DNA from: Glandiceps talaboti
Taxonomy: Eukaryota > Hemichordata > Enteropneusta > Spengelidae
Direction of reading: 5' to 3'
Length of the DNA: 64,000 nucleotides
Assembly: GCF_964340395.1 (NCBI RefSeq)
Contig: NC_135551.1
Location: 3,367,963 to 3,431,962, forward strand
Part shown: piece after piece, positions 55,401-64,000 of the stretch
Position numbering within the stretch: the first letter of the stretch is position 1
Layout: each line of letters starts with the position of its first letter
Position numbers and translations under genes: made by a program
The notes under the pieces: model-generated
What the model saw: the letters and a program-made list of their open reading frames with translations, nothing else
The model's database searches: none
Told to the model about the DNA's origin: nothing

Positions 55401-58400
55401 GTAAAGAGTAGAAATTGCCTAGTAACGTAGCTAATCACAGAACTATAGTGGGTAAAGAGTAGAAACTACCTAGTAACGTAGCCAATCACAGAACTATAGT
55501 GGGTAAAAAGTAGAAATTACCTAGTAATGTGGCTAATCACAGAACTATAGTGGGTAAAGAGTAGAAACTACCTAGTAACAGAACTATAGTGGGTAAAGAG
55601 TAGAAACTACCTAGTAACGTAGCTAATCACAGAACTATAGTGGGTAAAGAGTAGAAACTACCTAGTAACGTGGCTAATCACAGAACTATAGTGGGTAAAG
55701 AGTAGAAACTACCTAGTAACGTGGCTAATCACAGAACTATAGTGGGTAAAGAGTATAAACTACCAAGTAACGTGGCTAATCACAGAACTATAGTGGGTAA
55801 AGTGTAGAAATTACCGAGTAACGTAGCTAATCACAGAACTATAGTGGGTAAAGTGTAGAAACTACCTAGTAACAGAACTATAGTGGTTAAAGAGTAGAAA
55901 TTACCTAGTAACGTAGCTAATCACAGAACTATAGTGGGTAAAGAGTATAAACTACCAAGTAACGTAGCTAATCACAGAACTATAGTGGGTAAAGTGTAGA
56001 AACTACCTAGTAACAGAACTATAGTGGGTAAAGAGTAGAAATTACCTAGTAACGTAGCTAATCACAGAACTATAGTGGGTAAAGTGTAGAAACTACCTAG
56101 TAACGTAGCTAATCACAGAACTATAGTGGGTAAAGAGTAGAAACTACCTAGTAACAGAACTATAGTGGGTACAGAGTAGAAACTACCTAGTAACAGAACT
56201 ATAGTGGGTAAAGAGTAGAAACTCCCTCGTAACGTAGCTAATCACAGAACTATAGTGGGTAAAGTGTAGAAACTACCTAGTAACAGAACTATAGTGGGTA
56301 AAGAGTAGAAACTACCTAGTAACAGAACTATAGTGGGTAAAGAGTAGAAACTACCTAGTAACAGAACTATAGTGGGTAAAGAGTAGAAATTACCTAGTAA
56401 CAGAACTATAGTGGGTAAAGTGTAGAAACTACCTAGTAACGTGGCTAATCACAGAACTATAGTGGGTAAAGAGTAGAAACTACCTAGTAACAGAACTATA
56501 GTGGGTAAAGAGTAGAAATTACCTAGTAACGTAGCTAATCACAGAACTATAGTGGGTAAAGAGTAGAAACTACCTAGTAACGTGGCTAATCACAGAACTA
56601 TAGTGGGTAAAGTGTAGAAATTACCTAGTAACGTAGCTAATCACAGAACTATAGTGGGTAAAGAGTAGAAACTACCTAGTAACGTGGCTAATCACAGAAC
56701 TATAGTGGGTAAAGAGTAGAAACTACCTAGTAACAGAACTATAGTGGGTAAAGAGTAGAAACTACCTAGTAACGTAGCTAATCACAGAACTATAGTGGGT
56801 AAAGAGTAGAAACTACCTAGTAACGTAGCTAATCACAGAACTATAGTGGGTAAAGAGTAGAAACTACCTAGTAACGTAGCTAATCACAGAACTATAGTGG
56901 GTAAAGTGTAGAAACTATCTAGTAACGTAGCTGATCACAGAACTATAGTTGGTAAAGAGTAGAAACTACCTAGTAACGTGGCTAATCACAGAACTATAGT
57001 GGGTAAAGAGTAGAAACTACCTAGTAACGTAGCTAATCACAGAACTATGGTGGGTAAAGAGTAGAAACTACCTAGTAACGTAGCTAATCACAGAACTATA
57101 GTGGGTAAAGAGTAGAAACTACCTAGTAACGTAGCTAATCACAGAACTATAGTGGGTAAAGAGTAGAAACTACCTAGTAACAGAACTATAGTGGGTAAAG
57201 AGTAGAAACTACCTAGTAACGTAGCTAATCACAGAACTATAGTGGGTAAAGAGTAGAAACTACCTAGTAACGTAGCTAATCACAGAACTATAGTGGGTAA
57301 AGAGTAGAAACTACCTAGTAACGTAGCTAATCACAGAACTATAGTGGGTAAAGAGTAGAAACTACCTAGTAACGTAGGTAATCACAGAACTATAGTGGGT
57401 AAAGTGTAGAAACTACCTAGTAACGTAGCTAATCACAGAACTATAGTGGGTAAAGAGTAGAAACTACCTAGTAACGTGACTAATCACAGAACTATAGTGG
57501 GTAAAGAGTAGAAACTACCTAGTAACAGAACTATAGTGGGTAAAGAGTAGAAACTACCTAGTAACGTGGCTAATCACAGAACTATAGTGGGTAAAGAGTA
57601 GAAACTACCAAGTAACGTAGCTAATCACAGAACTATAGTGGGTAAAGTGTAGAAACTACCTAGTAACAGAACTATAGTGGGTAAAGAGTAGAAATTACCC
57701 GGTAACGTAGCTAATCACAGAACTATAGTTGGTAAAGTGTAGAAACTACCTAGTAACGTAGCTAATCACAGAACTATAGTGGGTAAAGTGTAGAAACTAC
57801 CTAGTAACGTAGCTAATCACAGAACTATAGTGGGTAAAGTGTAGAAACTACCTAGTAACGTAGCTAATCACAGAACTATAGTGGGTAAAGAGTAGAAACT
57901 ACCTAGTAACGTAGCTAATCACAGAACTATAGTGGGTAAAGAGTAGAAACTACCTAGTAACGTAGCTAATCACAGAACTATAGTGGGTAAAGTGTAGAAA
58001 CTACCTAGTAACGTAGCTAATCACAGAACTATAGTGGATAAAGTGTAGAAACTACCTAGTAACAGAACTATAGTGGGTAAAGAGTAGAAACTACCTAGTA
58101 ACGTAGCTAATCACAAAACTATAGTGGGTAAAGAGTAGAAACTACCAAGTAACGTAGCTAATCACAGAACTATAGTGGGTAAAGAGTAGAAACTACCTAG
58201 TAACGTAGCTAATCACAGAACTATAGTGGGTAAAGTGTAGAAACTACCTAGTAACGTAGCTAATCACAGAACTATAGTGGGTAAAGTGTAGAAACTACCA
58301 AGTAACGTAGCTAATCACAGAACTATAGTGGGTAAAGTGTAGAAACTACCTAGTAACGTAGCTAATCACAGAACTATAGTGGGTAAAGTGTAGAAACTAC

Positions 58401-58454
58401 CTAGTAGCGTAGCTAATCACAGAACTATAGTGGGTAAAGAGTAGAAACTACCAA
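52476..58454. repeat. 6-kb satellite-like array of 51-bp and 39-bp units between the two paralogues
   Basis: The long unit is ACGTAGCTAATCACAGAACT, ATAGTGGGTAAAGWGTAGAA, ACTACCTAGTA (51 bp). The short unit lacks the 12 bp ACGTAGCTAATC (39 bp). Intermediate 'ACGTAACC' units occur near 52530, 53870 and 54510. GTGTAG and GAGTAG variants are clustered. The order long/short recurs over kilobase blocks, and several 'ACTATATATAG' variants (54630, 54840) occur in one zone. Confidence 0.97.
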
Positions 58455-58634
58455 GCTTATATTTGACAATGGATAGACGTTCAGATCAATGAAGGGCGAT
58501 ATTAGACACAGATATATTGTTTTCTGATATGTAAAAATGTACATACTGTGAATCTGAATACAGGTGTATGTGAACAGGACAAGAAAAGATGACGACATTT
58601 TGAAGCAGTCGTTTTTGTGCAAAACTATATTAGT

Positions 58635-59052
58635 CGGTTATACACAATGTCTATGCTTTGTTTACCTGTCATAAGACATGTTGACTAGACAACATAAAGT
58701 TAAACCCCTGTAGTGGTTTGAGGTTATACACAATGTCTATGCTTTGTTTACCTGTCACAAGACCTGTTGATTAGACAACATAAAGTTAAACCCCTGTAGT
58801 GGTTTGAGGTTATACACAATGTCTATGCTTTGTTTACCTGTCATAAGACCTGTTGATTAGACAACATAAAGTTAAACCCCTGTAGTGGTTTGAGGTTATA
58901 CACAATGCCTATGCTTTGTTTACCTGTCATAAGACATGTTGACTAGACAACATAAAGTTAAACCCCTGTAGTGGTTTGAAGTTATACAGAATGTCTATGC
59001 TTTGTTTACCTGTCATAAGACCTATTGACCTGTAGTGGTTTGAGGTTATAGA
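58635..59052. repeat. 86-bp tandem repeat, about 5 copies
   Basis: The unit starts GTTATACACAATGTCTATGC and ends CCTGTAGTGGTTTGAG. The last copy is internally deleted. It lies just right of the 6-kb array. Confidence 0.9.
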
Positions 59053-60491
59053 AAAGGTCAAAGGACCACAAGCTGAGTTTATATGTTTTTGTGATGTGTT
59101 TTTTTTGTCTGCATTTTAAAAAGTGATCAAAGTGTTTTACTTCCTCCTGAATACTGAAGAATCACCTGCAATTAAGTGAACTCAAACCTGATACTAGGAT
59201 ATAATTTATAAACGATCCGATGATATAATTTATTATGCGTAACAAACAATGTATCAAAATATACCTTAAGTACTACTATGCAATCAACAATTCTAACAAT
59301 GCCAGAACACAAACTGTGACGTCATAGAAGATATGCATCGAAATTAACATTATACTAGAATAGTAAATCCAAGGTTTTGTAAGTATTCTTATGTAACCAT
59401 ATAACTTCAGCTTGTGCCACTACAAGGCGATGCTACCTACAAATATCCAATGATGGTAGTTGCCTAGAAAGACAGGGAGTACACTGGTTAATTACATGCT
59501 GTAAAAGAGCCTTTTCCAACCTCTATACTTCAGTACTGTAATAGTTATGTTATACCTTGAACAAAAGTGTTTTAGTATTTTTATGACAGAGTCATAATTG
59601 TTGATGATTTATATTCAAAGTATTTTAGTTTTGTACTTTATGGTTGTATGAAATGCTCACTTTTAATTTCAAGGGGGAACTCGTTAGATTGTGACTCCCT
59701 GACAAAGAATGACTCGGAGTATTGCCCCTTCTACGTCTTCTTGGTTTTATCATGACTTCCTCTAAATCTCAAAGCAGCGGGAAGGACGTCTCGGGGAGGG
59801 GGATTCTCCTTCAGATCTAGAGTACTGTATTTTACTGTACTTTGGTTATATTTTAAACGTCAAAAGAGTATTTCGAATTAGATGACGTAGAAACACGTCG
59901 CAACATTACAGTTTAAGACTTTGGATATATGTAAAAGTCAGTCTGTTACGGGTTTTTTTATCTGGAAATACTTTCGCGTTCTGACTAGCTTCGACCGTCT
60001 AGACACAACTTTGTTTGTCAAGTATAGCATTGACAGTTAATAAACTTGTCAAAATGCCAAATATGATTTACATAGATGATTTTGTTTTTTTTTGCTCTAG
60101 AATCCATTGGGTCAGGGTTAGGTGAATCGACTAAAAGTTGTCGTTTACACATGCACAGTGCACATAAACACATATTTTCATTGTTTTATAGAGAGGACAA
60201 CGACAGGCTACTCGAAATAGGAAAAACAACGTTATCCCCGGTCAAGGCGAGGTAATTTAGATTAGCTCTGTTTGCACTAAAGTTGAACTCACTTCCTTGC
60301 CAAATATCATTTTGACGATTTGCCATAATCATGGGGTAAATCTTAATCAGTGTAGCCCTGACCCAAAGTAAATTGCATAGGCTTCATAATATCTTGCTGG
60401 TCTCATTCGAAATGCTGTCACTGTCGATCTTGTCTTCATTTATTCAACTACTCTACAGGTTCAAAAAGTAGTTTTTGTTGCTGAGTACAAG
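59053..60491. other. 5' flank of solute-binding-protein paralogue 2
   Basis: AT-rich sequence without recognised genes or repeats. No convincing core promoter was identified. The first exon starts at 60492. Confidence 0.4.
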
Positions 60492-63400
60492 ATGGCACGC
60501 CTTTCATTGTTTGCGACTCTCTGTTTTGGGTTCTTCATCATAGGTATGTATGATTCTGACGGAATTTTTGTACGAAGTGTAATTTATTCTACCGGGTACA
60601 TATCATTTTCGATTCATAAATCATGGCCCCCACCCACCCCACCCACCCCACCCACCCATCCGTCCTAAACATGCTAAAACGTTCATGGCAAACCACTTCT
60701 TTGATCGAGACTTATACAGAGAATGCGAGGGCGTATATTTTAGAATCTTAGTTGCGTCAAAACCAAAGAGCCCACACCATTATGTCCTTTGAAATTCATT
60801 GTAATGTGATATTATAATTATTACGTCATAGACACAAACAATAAAATACACATTTCTGTTCATTATACAAATTAATCTGGTAATACGAATGTTGATGAGA
60901 ACGTATGAAAGTAAGGCAGTGGGTAGATACCATGATTTGACATGAAGTACAACATACAACATACAACATACAACACACAACATACAACACACAACATACA
61001 ACATACAACGTACAACATACAACATACAACATACAACACACAACATACAACACACAACACACAACATACAACATACAACATACAACGTACAACATACAAC
61101 ATACAACGTACAACACACAACATACAACACGCAACACGCAACATACAACATACAACATACAACACACACAACACACAACATACAACGTACAACACACAAC
61201 ATACAACACACAACATACAACAAACGTATTGAGATATTACATCACCAATATATATTTAGACTAATTACTAATACAACTTTGTCATTTTTAGCTGCCAAAC
61301 CAATGTCTGACATTGAAGAAGATTCTGATGGTCTATTGGATGGTGTCCTAGGTGATGGTCCACTGGCTGATAAACCACTCTTGCGACTTCTTCTCCTCAA
61401 GCAGTTATTTGGCGGCTCAGCACAACCCTCTGCTCCCCAGCTCCCCCTGGCGAGGGCTATGATGTCACAAAATACTCCCCCACCACTTATTCGTGCTATG
61501 ATGATGCGCTATGCTGCACAGGTATGATAGCTGATAATGTTGTAGAGCACATTCCAACTAAATCCATTTAGAATAGCATTTTTATCATTTGTAAATTTTG
61601 ACCCATTTTCGTTTTAATTTTGAGTTTGTCTGAAATGGCCTCGAAAATCGAAATAACGTCTGACTCAATATAATTGTTGTAATCTATCGTATATGCAAAA
61701 CAAATAATCAAATTAAATCTTTAATCTTTGGTAGTAACAAGGTATATGTATGACCTCTGACCTGACACAAACAATCGTCCAGTCACATCGGCACAAAATG
61801 TTATTATCCTCCTGGCCGTTGTGATATGGATAATGAAGGCGATATTCGTGCAAATAAAGTGGTGGCCTTTACAATTTAGCAATATAACCGATGTTTCAAA
61901 AAAATTAACTAAGAACATACAGAAAAGTTATTTAGAATCGTTATTTCATTGATAATTTGAGTAGATGCAGACAGTCAATTGAAAAGACCATAGGGGAAAA
62001 CAACAACAAATTTATACTAATCAGATATTTGTATCAGTTCTGCCATATTTTTAACATCGACATTATCCACGGTCCATTTTGTAACATCGACATTATCCCG
62101 GGTCCATTCTGCGCGTCAATTTAGCAAACGCCTGACTAACTAAAACCGTTCACACTACTCGCCTTATCAATAACGTATGTGTTGTTGTATCGTAAGGGTC
62201 GAGATCAATTCAGTCTAGGATAAAAAACTAAATTCTTTTAATTAGGCCCCAAACCATCCACCCCCTTTAAAATTGAAAATTGTTCTGATAGCAAATTAAT
62301 TTCACATTATGTATTGCTGTAAATACAAAGCCAGTATATGTCGTGAAGAAAACAAATAGCTCTTTTATTGCCGCTTTAATGTATAAGTGTCATGCATTAA
62401 CTAATTTAAAAGCGAGAATTCTTACATTTCTTGATTTGACGATATTTCTTTTAGAAATGTTTGTATTTAGTGGTATAAACCAGATTCCATTAAAAGTAAA
62501 ATTGATTTTGTAGGATGAGAACTAAAATGATTTAATCCACAGCCAATTAAAATGATTCCATCCCTCCTCAACTAAAATGATTCAAACCCCCCACTAAAAT
62601 GATTCAACCCCCAACTAAAATGATTCCATCCCTCCTCAACTAAAATGATTCCAACCCCCCACTAAAATGATTCAACCCCCAACTAAAATGATTCCATCCC
62701 TCCTCAACTAAAATGATTCAAACCCCCCACTAAAATTATTCAACCCCCCACTAAAATTATTCAACCCTCCCCCAACTAAATGATTCACCCCCAACTAAAA
62801 TGATTCACCCCCCCCCCCGACTAAAATAATTCAACCCCTCCCCCAATTTAAATAATTTAGTTTTTTATCCTACATTGAACTAGAAACCGTTAACCCAACT
62901 GACTTGTTATCCCTTTTTTACATCATAATAGAATGGATACGGTGGTCCTCCACTTTTACCAGGAATGATAGCTTCAAATAACCAAGCCGATCCTTCATTA
63001 CTGCGTTCTCTGTTCTTATTTCGTTTACTCGGCGCTCAGATGGGTAAGAAAGTACTGGATGAGATTGAACGAAGGGTTGAAGACAAAACTGTGTACTCCT
63101 TTGGCTCAGTGATAATTTGTGATTGTCCTATGGAATACATGTAAGTCGAAAATAATCGAATCTCTGCATACGTGATTACCATGTCAGGTATGATAGTTCA
63201 TGAACACTGTCCCCACCAAAATATATTTCTAAAATATTTGGACTCACGCTTGACTGACTGAACATTGTCAGTATACGGGTTTTATACGTACTCTCAATAT
63301 ATTACGATTATCTGCAGTATTTTCATCCATGCCAAGATGAATTTGTTTGTTCTTATTGTTAATGGAGGGTAGGCAATATCGGTGTAATGTTTAACTGAAA

Positions 63401-63972
63401 GACACTAAATGAACGTGCACGCTATAACACTAAACCATTTCAACATAGATTCAAGTCTAAACACAACGGTGCTCTTTCTTTGCTTATAGCGATGACGATG
63501 GAGTAATGAAAGGATTCAACTTGGACCTCATCAACGAAGGTAAGTTTTGTCATGACAATTTATTTCTTAAAATATGTTGGATGTCATGATAAAAGTGAAA
63601 CGAGAAATACCATTGGTGAAACTATTTTATTTATTATTTCATTTGACCTTGTTCAACGAGGGTAGCCTGGTAAACTCTAAAAGGAGTTTATCTCCCCCAG
63701 GGCCCTCAAGAAGTTTAGACAGACTTGAATGTTTAGACAGATTGGATAAACCGAAAAAGTAGAAGCTTAAGGTGCAAGAAAGTGTGTAAAATCATTGCCA
63801 GCCGAGTAGTTTATATCACAGAAAAAATCAGTATAATTGTACTAAATATGTATGTCTTTCTTGATCGCTACGTTTCCAGTGTGTAAAGAAGCTGGCAAGA
63901 AATGTACAATACAATACGTACCTAGTACTAAATGCTATGCACACCAAGGTGAACACTCTAGTGCAGGAGAAG
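60492..63972 (+). CDS. Secreted family 3 solute-binding-protein-like protein, paralogue 2 (partial, runs off window)
   Basis: Five exons: 60492-60543, 61292-61521, 62932-63140, 63490-63539, 63880-63972. Their lengths (52, 230, 209, 50, 93) parallel paralogue 1 (46, 260, 203, 50, 96) and the intron phases are identical (1, 0, 2, 1, 1). Residues 1-19 are a signal peptide (MARLSLFATLCFGFFIIAA). 'ADKPLLRLLLLKQLFGG', 'ARAMMSQNTPPPLIRAMMMR' and 'LLRSLFLFRLLGAQMGKKVL' mirror the N-terminal region of paralogue 1. 'IDDDGVMKGFNLDLINEVCK' is the solute-binding signature, followed by 'EAGKKC' and 'GEHSS'. 211 residues are visible; the Arg-bearing exon and the C-terminal lobe lie beyond base 64000. It is a clear tandem duplicate, moderately diverged; the function is unknown, as for its neighbour. 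Confidence 0.9.
60945..61222. repeat. Pentamer/decamer array (ACAAC/ATACA/ACACA) in intron 1 of paralogue 2
   Basis: CAACATA and CAACACA units of mostly ten bases with CGTA variants, about 28 decamers. It ends about 70 bp before the acceptor of exon 2. The cysteine/tyrosine-rich frames on the complement are repeat effects. Confidence 0.95.
62193..62890. mobile_element. MITE-like element, copy 2, expanded by an internal minisatellite
   Basis: The left end (TAAGGGTCGAGATCAATTCA, then GGATAAAAAACTAAATTC) and right end (AATTTAGTTTTTTATCCTAC) are inverse. Internal 'aatacaaagccagtat' and 'aatagctcttttattg' match copy 1 (23821-24179). From 62520 to 62830 an array of 'actaaaatgattcaaccccc'-type units of about 17-24 bp has grown next to the right end. 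It lies in intron 61522-62931 of paralogue 2, ending about 40 bp before the exon. Confidence 0.7.
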
Positions 63973-64000
63973 GTATGTATCAAAATCACTCATGTTTCTA

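Noticed and set aside
60780-61232. Cys-rich small secreted protein on the minus strand
   Set aside because: It is a translation of a pentamer/decamer array in an intron; the regular pattern is from the repeat and not from a conserved cysteine framework.

Overview
The window is animal (metazoan) genomic DNA: short exons with GT/AG introns, type II membrane and secreted proteins, polyadenylation signals, LINE and Penelope-type retroelements, MITEs and very many mini- and microsatellites. There is no bacterial-style gene packing. The repeat style and gene content suggest a marine invertebrate (non-vertebrate deuterostome or lophotrochozoan); the species cannot be fixed from the sequence alone. 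Four protein-coding genes can be assembled exon by exon, all on the + strand. Three continue phase-correctly to their stop codons, and the fourth runs off the right edge.

Region 1 (1-20.8 kb) is the 3' half of an SHPRH orthologue, an E3 ubiquitin ligase/SNF2 translocase of post-replication repair. Eight exons encode the last 357 residues: the region before the RING, the RING finger, and helicase motifs V and VI. Its introns are loaded with minisatellites. One intron of 9.2 kb is mostly an 8.5-kb array of about 163 copies of a 52-bp unit. The 3' UTR is itself a higher-order minisatellite.

Region 2 (20.8-29.3 kb) is intergenic. It holds decayed jockey/CR1-like LINE pieces, a MITE, and a 2.6-kb foldback element whose long inverted arms are built from tandem subrepeats, with a second terminal-inverted-repeat element nested in its spacer.

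Region 3 (29.3-37.6 kb) is a five-exon gene for a 471-residue type II membrane protein of the GDP-fucose O-fucosyltransferase superfamily. Its 5' flank is tandemly duplicated, its fourth intron carries a dead Penelope-like element between (ATGT)n tracts, and its likely poly(A) signal lies in a palindromic MITE.

Region 4 (37.6-41.7 kb) is a LINE graveyard: an endonuclease fragment fused to a reverse transcriptase fragment, interrupted by another element.

Region 5 (41.7-64 kb) holds two tandem paralogues encoding secreted proteins with a bacterial-type family 3 solute-binding (periplasmic-binding-protein-like) domain. This domain follows a signal peptide and a methionine/arginine-rich N-terminal region. 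The first gene is complete (nine exons, 410 residues). The second is cut by the window end after five exons with matching intron phases. A 45-bp minisatellite, LINE fragments and a 6-kb array of 51/39-bp units separate them. This expanded family of free-standing secreted animal solute-binding proteins is the best candidate here for an undescribed system.
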